Source: Pedobacter aquae
GTDB lineage: Bacteria > Bacteroidota > Bacteroidia > Sphingobacteriales > Sphingobacteriaceae
Direction of reading: 5' to 3'
Assembly (NCBI RefSeq): GCF_008195825.1
Contig: NZ_CP043329.1
Location: forward strand, 2,914,001 to 2,978,000
DNA: 64,000 nucleotides
Made by a program: the position numbers and the translations under genes. This document shows positions 1 through 8,107 of this stretch, in pieces; within the stretch, counting starts at the first letter, position 1; every line of letters begins with the position of its first letter. Below the pieces are notes generated by a model, which saw nothing but the letters and a program-made list of their open reading frames with translations, had not been told where the DNA came from and ran no database searches.

Positions 1-560
1 AGCATCCCATTTAATAATTCGGCCCGCCAAGGTATCAACCTAAAAAGCTCAAAAGATGGAAAAGGGATATGTTGAAAAAAGCCTATGGAAACATCTTTTA
101 ACTCGTCTCTTATTAATTTTGGGAGCAATAAAAGTTGGTAATCATGTATCCAGATGGTATCGCCGGGCTGTGCTATAGCCAAAACTTCTTGTTTAAATTT
201 CTGATTTACCGCTTGATAATAATCCCAATATTTTTGCTCAAACTGGGCGTAGGTACTCATGTAATGGAAAATGGGCCAAAGTATTTCGTTAGAAAAGCCT
301 TCGTAATAGTTCAAAATTTCTTCCTCGCTTAAAAAAACTGGTAATAGGTTTTCCTTTTGGAGAAGCGCTATTACTTGGGCTTTCTCCTCATCATCATTAA
401 TTTCTGTACCGCACCAGCCTATCCAAATATTATCGTCTTGTTTATAGACCGAGCCTAAACCAGTTGCCAAACCTCCTTCGCTCACTTTAAGGGTAAAACT
501 GCTTTCCTCTTTAGAAATTTTTACGGGTAATCTGTTAGATACGATAATGGTTCTGCTCAT
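1..560 (-). CDS. otsA: Trehalose-6-phosphate synthase (GT20), N-terminal part
   Basis: The gene runs off the left edge; about 186 N-terminal residues are visible, starting at the ATG complementary to 558-560. OtsA joins UDP-glucose and glucose-6-phosphate to make trehalose-6-phosphate in the cytoplasm. Visible family landmarks are the N-terminal VSNRLPV strand, the glycine loop GGLATGLGS, the IWIGWCG strand, IWIHDYQLLLLP and QHIPFPSFELFR, all in the order seen in GT20 enzymes. Many Bacteroidota carry an OtsA-OtsB fusion; the truncation prevents saying whether a phosphatase domain follows. It is divergent from the MscS gene, so an osmotic-stress grouping is conceivable but only inferred. Confidence 0.93.
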   Translation of the reverse strand, partial: MSRTIIVSNRLPVKISKEESSFTLKVSEGGLATGLGSVYKQDDNIWIGWCGTEINDDEEKAQVIALLQKENLLPVFLSEEEILNYYEGFSNEILWPIFHYMSTYAQFEQKYWDYYQAVNQKFKQEVLAIAQPGDTIWIHDYQLLLLPKLIRDELKDVSIGFFQHIPFPSFELFRLIPWRAELLNGM

Positions 561-691
561 AATATGAAAGGGATAAACTTTGAAAATCACTTTTAGAAAA
601 CAAAAACCATGCAAATGAAAATCACAACTGCAAATCCTCTAATTAAAATTTAGCATGACTATTGCCTATTTACCTCAAAAAACACGCATTT

Positions 692-1795
692 ATGGAGAGT
701 TTGAACACTTATTTAGGAAGAATATCGGGCTATATGCCAGACTATGTTTGGAATCTTATGGTTTTAATGGTTGCATTTTTAATGGGCTCCATCATTAAAC
801 AACTTATTCTTAAAGCCGGCAGTTATTACAAAAAAACGGATGGTTTTTCTTTCATTAAATCGGCCTTGCGATATGCTAGTAAACCTTTAAGTTTATTGCT
901 TCCCATATTTGTTTTTAACTTGATGATTCCCTTACTAAAACTGGGGCCTGTTTTTATCAAAATCATTCATAAAAGTGTAGAAATTGCCTTTATTATTGTT
1001 TTCGCCTACTTGTTAATTAATATCATCAACATCATTCAGGATTTTATTTTACATTCTTACAGCCTACAAAAAGATGATAATTTAAGAGAAAGGCGCATTC
1101 TTACACAGCTGCAATTTATCAGGAAATTTTTTGTGGCTTTTATCATCTTACTTACCATAGCTGCGGTACTTTTTAGCTTTGAGGGGATGCGTAAAATAGG
1201 TGCTGGCTTGCTTACTGGTGTGGGTATTGGCGGTATTATTATAGGCTTTGCTGCGCAAAAATCTTTAGGAAACTTATTAGCAGGTTTTCAAATTGCTTTT
1301 ACGCAACCTATCCGTATTGATGATGTTTTGGTAGTTGAAAACGAATGGGGTAAAGTAGAAGAAATTACGCTTACTTATGTGGTTTTACATATTTGGGACC
1401 ACCGCCGTTTAATTTTACCTATTAATTATTTTATTGAAAAACCATTTCAAAACTGGACCAGAACCTCTTCTGATATTTTAGGAACTGTTTTCATTTATAC
1501 CGATTATAATATCCCTTTAGATGCTTTAAGAGAAGAATTTATAAGATTGTTAAACCAAACAAAACTTTGGGATAAAAAGGTACAAGTGATACAAGTAACC
1601 GATGCTAAAGAGCAAACCATAGAAATTAGAGCTTTAATGAGTGCTAGCAATTCATCAAAAGCATTTGATTTGAGATGCTATATCAGAGAAAATTTAATTG
1701 ATTTTATACAAAAGAATTTCCCTGATAGCTTACCAAAATTAAGAGCCAGCTTTAATGCAGAATCAGAAATCTCTCAAACTGAAAAAGCTTCATAA
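692..1795 (+). CDS. MscS-family mechanosensitive ion channel
   Basis: About 367 residues. I chose the ATG at 692 because the 10 codons before it start at a TTG with no other support. Several hydrophobic helices occupy roughly residues 20-190. They are followed by the pore helix and vestibule signature: the glycine-rich GVGIGGIIIGFAAQ, then LGNLLAGFQIAFTQPIRIDD, and the beta-domain segment VVLHIWDHRRLILPIN. These are typical of small-conductance mechanosensitive channels that release solutes on hypo-osmotic shock at the inner membrane. The C-terminal soluble domain (about 250-367) is less conserved. It could equally be called a moderate-conductance YbdG/YnaI-like channel; the exact subfamily is not resolved. 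Confidence 0.9.
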   Translation: MESLNTYLGRISGYMPDYVWNLMVLMVAFLMGSIIKQLILKAGSYYKKTDGFSFIKSALRYASKPLSLLLPIFVFNLMIPLLKLGPVFIKIIHKSVEIAFIIVFAYLLINIINIIQDFILHSYSLQKDDNLRERRILTQLQFIRKFFVAFIILLTIAAVLFSFEGMRKIGAGLLTGVGIGGIIIGFAAQKSLGNLLAGFQIAFTQPIRIDDVLVVENEWGKVEEITLTYVVLHIWDHRRLILPINYFIEKPFQNWTRTSSDILGTVFIYTDYNIPLDALREEFIRLLNQTKLWDKKVQVIQVTDAKEQTIEIRALMSASNSSKAFDLRCYIRENLIDFIQKNFPDSLPKLRASFNAESEISQTEKAS

Positions 1796-1877
1796 TATCA
1801 GAAAACTGTCAAGAATTATTATAGATTATAAAATAAATGTTTAAACATGTATTTTTGTGTTATTAAATTTAAAACAC

Positions 1878-2516
1878 ATGAACGCACAAAATATTATTGA
1901 TAAATTAAATTGGAGATACGCTACCAAAGCATTTGATGCTTCACGTAAATTAAGTGCAGAGCAGCTAGAACATTTATTAAGCGCTGTGCAACTTGCGCCA
2001 AGTTCTTATGGTTTACAACCTTATAAGGTATTGGTAGTTAGTAACCCTGAAGTTAGAGAAAAACTAAAAGCGGCAGCATATAACCAAACACAAATTACTG
2101 ATGCTTCCGAAATTATTGTTTTTGCTACTTATAAAGACTTTAATTTATCTCATGTAGATGATTTTGCAAACAACATAGTAGCAACAAGAGGCATTACAAA
2201 GGCAGACATACAAGGTTATATTGATGTCATGAATGGTGCGGTAAGCTCTAGAGACCAACAACAATTACAAATCTGGAATACAAGACAAGCTTATATAGGC
2301 TTAGGTATTTTATTAGAAACAGCAGCTTTATTAGACATTGATGCTTGCCCTATGGAAGGTTTTAGTGTAGAACAGTTTGATGACATATTAGGTTTATCAG
2401 CTTTAAACTTAACCAGTGTTGTTGTTACTGCTGTGGGTTACCGTTCTGCAGAAGATGGCTACCAACATTACAAAAAAGTAAGAAAATCTAAAGAAGATTT
2501 ATTTATTAAAATTTAA
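1878..2516 (+). CDS. NAD(P)H-dependent nitroreductase-family oxidoreductase
   Basis: 212 residues from the ATG at 1878; seven leading codons from an upstream TTG are not needed. This is an FMN-dependent flavoprotein of the NfsB/NfnB type. The start DKLNWRYATKAFD matches the R-x-[ST]-x-[KR]-x-F/Y FMN-binding N-terminus. LAPSSYGLQPY, the central LLETAALLDIDACPMEGF and the C-terminal VGYRSAEDGY are standard family blocks. Such enzymes reduce quinones or nitro compounds with NAD(P)H; the natural substrate is unknown. A TATTTTTG sequence at 1850-1857 fits the Bacteroidota -7 promoter element. A hairpin terminator follows the stop codon. Confidence 0.93.
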   Translation: MNAQNIIDKLNWRYATKAFDASRKLSAEQLEHLLSAVQLAPSSYGLQPYKVLVVSNPEVREKLKAAAYNQTQITDASEIIVFATYKDFNLSHVDDFANNIVATRGITKADIQGYIDVMNGAVSSRDQQQLQIWNTRQAYIGLGILLETAALLDIDACPMEGFSVEQFDDILGLSALNLTSVVVTAVGYRSAEDGYQHYKKVRKSKEDLFIKI

Positions 2517-2524
2517 GGTTTTAA

Positions 2525-2564
2525 AATAGAAAAGGCGGATTAAAATCTGCCTTTTCTATTTTAT
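2525..2564. terminator. Bidirectional hairpin terminator between convergent genes
   Basis: A stem of about 16 bp (AAAATAGAAAAGGC pairing with GCCTTTTCTATTTT, extended by a G-U pair) with a short AT loop. It has A/T-rich flanks on both sides and lies between the nitroreductase stop and the convergent coiled-coil gene stop. Confidence 0.8.
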
Positions 2565-2579
2565 ATAGTTTCTGCAATA

Positions 2580-3482
2580 TTATCTTAAAGTAAAGCCACC
2601 TCTACCCATAGTAGCGCCATCTGCATACAATAAAACTGTATAATTTCCTGGCTCAAAAGCGTTTCTATTTGTCCAATCTAAATTGAAACTTTTAGCCTCG
2701 CCGCTAAACTCTATAGCCGTTTTATAAGTGTATTGTAGCTCTTGGTTGTTAGCCATAAACATACCGCCTTCCCCAATAATTAAGTTTCCGGCTGGGTCCA
2801 TCACTCGCATATAAATATCATGCATACCTTTAGTAGCAATAGGGTTGGTATTAATGGTAAATGAGATACGTATTTTTTGCGTAGAGCTTGCCTTGCTTAC
2901 ATCGGTTTCTCTACCGCTAGATTTTACTCTTAGAGGTATAATTTGAATGTTGCTTGCTTTTAAAGCAGCGCCTGCTTTTACTTTATTATTTAAAGAATCG
3001 TTTTGCTTAGATAAGTTCTCGGCAAATTTACTTACCGTAGTAACCGTTGTTTTCAAACTATCTCTTTCTACTGTTAAAGCTGCATTTTTTTGCTGAAGCT
3101 CATCAATATCAGTAGTGTATTTAGTAACAAAATACTTTAACTGCTTTACATCTTCGCGGGCTTTAGAAAGCTCGCCTGCAGTTAATTGTCCTCTGTTTAA
3201 AGCTTGCCTTAATTGGGCAATTTTTGCTCTAAGCTCTTCATCTTTAGCCTTTAATTCATCAGATAATTGCGTACCAGTATTGTTTGCCTGCTCAAGCTCT
3301 GTTTCTAGCTTTTCCAATTCTGTTTGTAAAGCAGTACGCTCATCACTTACTGTTACAACTCGGTTATCCGATTTATTCTTCTGCATGAATAAATAAACAT
3401 TTAAGCCTACAAGGGCTACAATTACGGCAATAAGAAAGTAAATCTTATTGGTGTCTTTTTTCTTTTGTTCTTGAGTTTCCAT
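2580..3482 (-). CDS. Single-pass membrane protein with long coiled coil, function unknown
   Basis: 300 residues. A short charged N-terminus (METQEQKKKDTNK) is followed by one membrane helix at about 14-33 (IYFLIAVIVALVGLNVYLFM). A heptad-rich coiled coil occupies about 45-170 (repeated ELEKLETELEQ, KDEELRAKIAQLRQ), and a beta-rich C-terminal domain about 180-300 ends in a Gly-rich strand (GATMGRGGFTLR). No enzymatic motif is visible. Orientation is probably N-in with the coiled coil and C-domain in the periplasm. Proteins of this layout are widespread as conserved hypotheticals in Sphingobacteriaceae; I cannot name a function. It is convergent with the nitroreductase gene. Confidence 0.75.
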   Translation of the reverse strand: METQEQKKKDTNKIYFLIAVIVALVGLNVYLFMQKNKSDNRVVTVSDERTALQTELEKLETELEQANNTGTQLSDELKAKDEELRAKIAQLRQALNRGQLTAGELSKAREDVKQLKYFVTKYTTDIDELQQKNAALTVERDSLKTTVTTVSKFAENLSKQNDSLNNKVKAGAALKASNIQIIPLRVKSSGRETDVSKASSTQKIRISFTINTNPIATKGMHDIYMRVMDPAGNLIIGEGGMFMANNQELQYTYKTAIEFSGEAKSFNLDWTNRNAFEPGNYTVLLYADGATMGRGGFTLR

Positions 3483-3721
3483 TTTCTACTCTTTGCGTTT
3501 ATTTTGGTTGTGGGTTGTTAAGCAAAAATTATTCCATCAGTATTGTTACAGCTTTTTTAAACGATAAAACGTAAAATTTCTGATTTTTCCCGATAAAATT
3601 TTTTCTAAAATAGCTTGTTTTTTCAGAACTACAAGTTTAAACATTAAAATAATGTAATCTTGCTACAGATTAAACGTTGGTAGTTTGTTATATTTACAAT
3701 TTTGAATTTCAACTAATTTTC

Positions 3722-5251
3722 ATGAACAAAATCTTAGTAGCAGCTTTATTTTTCTTCTCTTTCATAAGTATTAAAGTCCAATCTCAAATGGTATCTGGTC
3801 CTAAAAGAGAGTTTAGAGGTGTTTGGATTGCTACGGTTGTAAATATTGATTGGCCTTCAAAAGCTGGTTTAAGCACCGCTCAGCAGAAAGATGAGCTTAT
3901 GAACATCCTTGATCAACATCAAAAACAAGGCTTAAATGCTGTGTTTTTTCAGGTAAGGCCAGCCTCTGATGCATTGTATGCAAAAGGTACAGAGCCATGG
4001 TCTATTTGGTTAACCGGAACACAAGGCAAAGCGCCAGAGCCTTTTTACGATCCCTTAGATTTTGCTATAAAAGAATGTCATAAAAGAGGGATGGAATTAC
4101 ACGCTTGGTTTAACCCCTACCGAGCAACTTTTGATAGCCAGTTTGATAAACTTCATAAAAACCATATCACCAATTTAAAACCCGATTGGTTTATTACTTA
4201 TGGAGGTAAAAAATTATTTAATCCGGGTTTACCCGATGTTAGGGCATACATTACCCAAGTGATTATGAATGTGGTAAGAAATTACGATGTAGACGGAATC
4301 CATTTTGATGATTATTTCTATCCATACGGTGTAAAAGGACAAACTATTGATGATACAGAAGCTTACATTGCTTATAATAATGGGATAAAAGATATTGCCG
4401 ATTGGCGAAGAGATAATGTAGACAAACTCATTAAAATGGTGAGCGATAGCATTAGAACGGAAAAGAAACATGTAAAATTTGGGATTAGCCCTTTTGGCAT
4501 CTGGAAAAATAAAAAACAAGACCCAGAAGGTTCCGAAACTAACGGTGGAGATTCTTATTACGGCTTATTCGCCGATTCTAGAAAATGGGCAAAAGAAGGT
4601 TGGGTAGATTATATCAATCCGCAAATTTATTGGGCTTTTAGCACCATGGCGGCTCCTTACAATAAACTGGTAGATTGGTGGAGCAATAATGCCTACGGTA
4701 GACACCTCTATATTGGACAAGGCGCTTATCGCTTAAGCGATAATAAAGACATAGGCTGGCGAAACCCTACACAAATGCCTAGTCAGTTAATTTACAACCG
4801 CTTAAACAACAGGGTACAAGGCAGTGTGTATTTCAGCTCAAAATCTTTAAATACAAACCTCAAAGGCATATCAGACACCTTAAAAAACAACTATTATAAA
4901 TATCCTTCTTTACCGCCTGTAATGCTGTGGTTAGATTCCATCTCGCCAAACCGCCCAGAAAACTTACTAGCTGTACAAACCAACAAAAGTGTTTTATTAA
5001 GTTGGAATTTACCTTCTAAAGCTAAGGATGGCGATGCTGCATATGGTTTTACCATTTACAGATTTGAAGATAACGAGCCCTTAGATATTGATAAAGCTTC
5101 GGCAATAAAAAAAGTGTTCTTTGGTGCTATTACTTCTTGGGAGGACCAAGATATTATTAAAGGAAAAAAATATACCTATGTGGTTACTGCTTTAGACCGC
5201 TTAAAGAACGAAAGCGAACATGCTATACCAGTAACTGTATCAATAAAATAA
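3722..5251 (+). CDS. Family 10-like glycosylhydrolase (GHL10, DUF187), exported
   Basis: About 509 residues from the ATG at 3722, chosen because it begins a clear Sec signal peptide (MNKILVAALFFFSF..., cleavage near VQSQ). The mature protein opens with EFRGVWIATVVNIDWPS, the hallmark of the GHL10/YngK TIM-barrel family. It continues with QVRPASDALY, HAWFNPYRA and DGIHFDDYFYPY; the adjacent Asp residues in the last are likely catalytic. The region after about residue 420 (SPNRPENLLAVQ..., WEDQDIIKGKKYTYVVTALD) looks like a fibronectin-III domain. GHL10 enzymes act on envelope or exogenous glycans, and the substrate here is unknown. The next gene starts 2 bp after the stop, so the two are probably co-transcribed. 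Confidence 0.9.
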   Translation: MNKILVAALFFFSFISIKVQSQMVSGPKREFRGVWIATVVNIDWPSKAGLSTAQQKDELMNILDQHQKQGLNAVFFQVRPASDALYAKGTEPWSIWLTGTQGKAPEPFYDPLDFAIKECHKRGMELHAWFNPYRATFDSQFDKLHKNHITNLKPDWFITYGGKKLFNPGLPDVRAYITQVIMNVVRNYDVDGIHFDDYFYPYGVKGQTIDDTEAYIAYNNGIKDIADWRRDNVDKLIKMVSDSIRTEKKHVKFGISPFGIWKNKKQDPEGSETNGGDSYYGLFADSRKWAKEGWVDYINPQIYWAFSTMAAPYNKLVDWWSNNAYGRHLYIGQGAYRLSDNKDIGWRNPTQMPSQLIYNRLNNRVQGSVYFSSKSLNTNLKGISDTLKNNYYKYPSLPPVMLWLDSISPNRPENLLAVQTNKSVLLSWNLPSKAKDGDAAYGFTIYRFEDNEPLDIDKASAIKKVFFGAITSWEDQDIIKGKKYTYVVTALDRLKNESEHAIPVTVSIK

Positions 5252-5253
5252 TC

Positions 5254-6267
5254 ATGGAAAGAAAAATTAGAGCTGGCCTAATGGCTTACGGAATGTCTGG
5301 CAAAGTATTTCACGCTCCGTTTTTAGATCAACATACAGGTTTTGAACTAGTTGCTATTGTAGAGCGTAGCAAAAATGAGGCTGTAAAAGATTATCCAAAC
5401 ATTATCCCATATAAAGAAAATGAAAGCCTTTTGGCTGATGATTCTATTGAACTTATCGTTGTAAACACGCCTAACTTCACGCATTACGAGTACGCTAAAG
5501 CTGCTTTACAAGCTGGTAAACATGTATTGATAGAAAAACCTTTATCTGTACTAAAAACAGAAGCAGAAGAGCTTTTTGCTTTGGCATTTAGAAAAAATTT
5601 ACAGGTTTTTGCTTATCAAAATAGACGTTTTGATAGCGATTATTTATCTGTAAAAGAGGTTTTAGACAGCAAAAAATTAGGAAATATTGTTGAAGCCCAT
5701 TTCCGTTTTGATAGATACCGCCCAGAGGTTAGTCATAAGTTTTTTAAAGAACAAGCTATGCCTGGCGCTGGTATTTTGTATGATTTGGGTGCACACATCA
5801 TAGACCAGGCTATTAGTTTATTTGGTGTACCAGATGATTTTATTAAAACTTATGGCAGTAATCGCCCAGTTACAGAGGTTGATGATTACGCCCATCTGCA
5901 TTTAAAATATAAAAATGGCTTAAACGTGTACATCAGTACCAGTTTATTGGTAGCAAACCCTTTACCAAGCTATGTTTTGCATGGCACTAAAGGAAGTTTC
6001 GTTAAAGACAGAACCGATGTACAAGAAGAACAATTATTGGCAGGTGTAAAGCCCTTAGATGCTAACTATGGTATAGAAAAACCAAATAGCGAGGGTGTTT
6101 TGGTTTATTTTGATGATGAAAATCAACAGTTTAAAGAATTGCTAAAAGCAAAGCAAGCAAGTTATATGCACCTGTTTGATCATGTATACGAAGCCATTGT
6201 TCATCAAAAACCATATTATGTAAAACAAAATGAGATTATAGCGCAGCTAAGCATCTTAGAAAAATAA
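5254..6267 (+). CDS. Gfo/Idh/MocA-family NAD(P)-dependent oxidoreductase
   Basis: 337 residues. The N-terminal Rossmann fold is visible as RAGLMAYGMSGKVFHAPFL, an atypical but recognised variant of GxGxxG found in the YdgJ/GFO group. VVNTPNFTHYEYAKAALQAGKHVLIEKPL follows in segments, with the conserved EKP motif near residue 100. The C-terminal alpha/beta domain carries GGxxxDLGxHxxD as GAGILYDLGAHIIDQA. The family oxidises or reduces sugars and inositols. It sits 2 bp downstream of the GHL10 gene, which suggests handling of a sugar released by that enzyme (inference). It is cytoplasmic; no signal peptide is present. Confidence 0.92.
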   Translation: MERKIRAGLMAYGMSGKVFHAPFLDQHTGFELVAIVERSKNEAVKDYPNIIPYKENESLLADDSIELIVVNTPNFTHYEYAKAALQAGKHVLIEKPLSVLKTEAEELFALAFRKNLQVFAYQNRRFDSDYLSVKEVLDSKKLGNIVEAHFRFDRYRPEVSHKFFKEQAMPGAGILYDLGAHIIDQAISLFGVPDDFIKTYGSNRPVTEVDDYAHLHLKYKNGLNVYISTSLLVANPLPSYVLHGTKGSFVKDRTDVQEEQLLAGVKPLDANYGIEKPNSEGVLVYFDDENQQFKELLKAKQASYMHLFDHVYEAIVHQKPYYVKQNEIIAQLSILEK

Positions 6268-6339
6268 TTTTTGCGCATATAAACTTATTAGCCTATTTCA
6301 GGTTAATATTCTGAAATTCAACACTAACCAAACCAAAAT

Positions 6340-7686
6340 ATGAGAATTGCAGGAATTATTGCTTTATTATTTGTTTTCACAGAAGGTATAGCGCAAACTA
6401 CCGTAAAAAGAGACCCTCAAATACAGCAAATGGTAGAAGAGGTATCTGCTCAAAACTTAGAAATACTGGTTAAAAAACTCGCTAGTTTTGGCACCAGACA
6501 TACTTTAAGTGATACTACAAGTAAAACTACAGGCATAGGCGCTGCCAGAAATTGGATTAAAAGCGAGTTTGAAAAATACAGCAAAGCATCTGGCGGCAGA
6601 CTAAAAGTAGATTTTGATACTTTTACCCAACCTGCCGACGGACGTAGAATAAAACAAGACGCTGTTCTTAAAAATGTTTTAGCAACCTTACCAGGCACAA
6701 ATCCTAATGATCATCGGGTTTTTATCATTTCTGGTCATTATGACTCTAGAGCTTCTGATGTTAACGATGCCAAAAGCAAAGCCCCAGGCGCTGTTGATGA
6801 TGCCTCTGGAACTGCTATTTCTTTAGAGCTAGCCCGCATCATGAGTAAACACCAATTTAGCGCCACTATTATTTTTATGGCTGCCGTTGGGGAAGAACAG
6901 GGTTTGTATGGTGCTGCCCATTTAGCTAAAAAATCTAAAGCAGAAGGCTGGAATATTAATGCCATGATTACCAATGATATTGTAGGAAACACTTATGGTA
7001 GCGAAACAGATTTGAAAGACAACCGCTCTGTAAGGGTTTTTAGCGAAGGTGTACCTGCTACAGAAACCAAAGAACAAGCTGCTTTAAGAACTTCTGTTGG
7101 TGGCGAAAATGATAGTCCGGCAAGACAATTTTCTCGTTATGTTAAAGAAATTGCAGAACGTTATGTAGACCAATTAGATGTTAAACTTATTTACAGAAGA
7201 GACCGCTATTTAAGAGGCGGAGACCATACGCCTTTTTCTTTAGAAGGCTTTACTGCTGTTAGGTTTACAGAAATGAATGAGAATTTTGATAGACAGCATC
7301 AAGATATTAGAACAGAAAACGGTAGAGATTATGGCGATTTACCAGAATTTGCCGATTATAATTATATCCAAAAAGTAGGTAGGATGAATTTAGCAGTATT
7401 AGCAAATATTGCTAAAGCACCCTCAGAACCTCAAAATGTGGGTATTTTAACTAGCGATTTAACAAACAAAACTACCTTAAAATGGGAAGCACCTAAAAGC
7501 GGCAATGCAGCAGGTTATTATATTTTAATGCGTGAGACTACTTCTCCTTTTTGGGAAAAGAAATTTTATGTAAGCACTACCCAGCATACTTTACCTTATT
7601 CTAAAGACAATTACTTTTTTGGTGTACAAGCTGTAGATACCGATGGGCATGAAAGTGCTATAGTATTTCCTAAACCAGTGAGGTAA
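6340..7686 (+). CDS. M28-family zinc aminopeptidase with C-terminal Fn3-like domain
   Basis: 448 residues with a signal peptide (MRIAGIIALLFVFTEGIAQ). The dizinc ligand set of M28 peptidases is present: GHYDSR (about residue 131), DDASG (about 151), the Glu pair in GEEQGLYG (about 184), NDIVG (about 212) and GDHTPF (about 294). The final 80-90 residues (APSEPQNVGILTSDL... to FGVQAVDTDGHES) form a fibronectin-III-like module. It probably trims N-terminal residues from peptides in the periplasm or outside the cell. It stands alone downstream of the oxidoreductase with a 72-bp gap, and a dispersed repeat follows it. Confidence 0.93.
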   Translation: MRIAGIIALLFVFTEGIAQTTVKRDPQIQQMVEEVSAQNLEILVKKLASFGTRHTLSDTTSKTTGIGAARNWIKSEFEKYSKASGGRLKVDFDTFTQPADGRRIKQDAVLKNVLATLPGTNPNDHRVFIISGHYDSRASDVNDAKSKAPGAVDDASGTAISLELARIMSKHQFSATIIFMAAVGEEQGLYGAAHLAKKSKAEGWNINAMITNDIVGNTYGSETDLKDNRSVRVFSEGVPATETKEQAALRTSVGGENDSPARQFSRYVKEIAERYVDQLDVKLIYRRDRYLRGGDHTPFSLEGFTAVRFTEMNENFDRQHQDIRTENGRDYGDLPEFADYNYIQKVGRMNLAVLANIAKAPSEPQNVGILTSDLTNKTTLKWEAPKSGNAAGYYILMRETTSPFWEKKFYVSTTQHTLPYSKDNYFFGVQAVDTDGHESAIVFPKPVR

Positions 7687-7734
7687 AAAACATTTTTTCT
7701 ATTTAAAGTAGCGGAGTCGAAGTCTCTCTTGTTT

Positions 7735-8098
7735 ATCCTTCGACTCCACTACCATTGAAGTTTTTTAAGTATATTTCAAAATCAGGCATTCGCACAAGTC
7801 TTTCCAGCCTCTTGACCGGCCATGTCAAGTTACTTTTATTCAAAGTATTAGTTTTATGTTTTGGCCTTCATGAATGCTTCGCATGTTTCCGCAAAAAGTA
7901 ACCAAACCCGAGCTAAGCGAACACATGAAAGCCTTTAAAAAAACAATAAGCTAATTGAATAAACTCTCCGCTGCGCCGCTTGCTTCTAAAGATTCTACTA
8001 GGGCTAATGCTGTAGATACCGCAACCGCCAAGGCGGAATTAGAAGTAAACGGTTATTATTACTTTGGCTCGATTTATCGAACTACTTAAAATAACGTT
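7735..8098. repeat. Dispersed structured intergenic repeat, copy 1 (fills the 7687-8107 gap)
   Basis: This non-coding stretch matches 41936-42185 closely along its length. Shared blocks include CTTCGACTCC, TTTCAAAATCAGGCATT (one T fewer in copy 2), CTCTTGACCGGCCATGTCAAG (two adjoining pieces), CGCAAAAAGTAACCAAA, CTCCGCTGCGCCGCTTGCTT and CCGCCAAGGCGGAATT. Copy 1 has two extra segments: roughly 50 bp inside the GTTAC...GTAAC hairpin loop, and roughly 60 bp before CTCTCCGCTG. Dyads CTTGAC/GTCAAG and CCGCC/GGCGG are conserved in both copies. No ORF is conserved between copies. Confidence 0.8.
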
Positions 8099-8107
8099 TT
8101 ATCACCA

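Noticed and set aside
135-332. Plus-strand 65-codon ORF
   Set aside because: It lies antisense inside the trehalose-6-phosphate synthase gene and has no supporting features.
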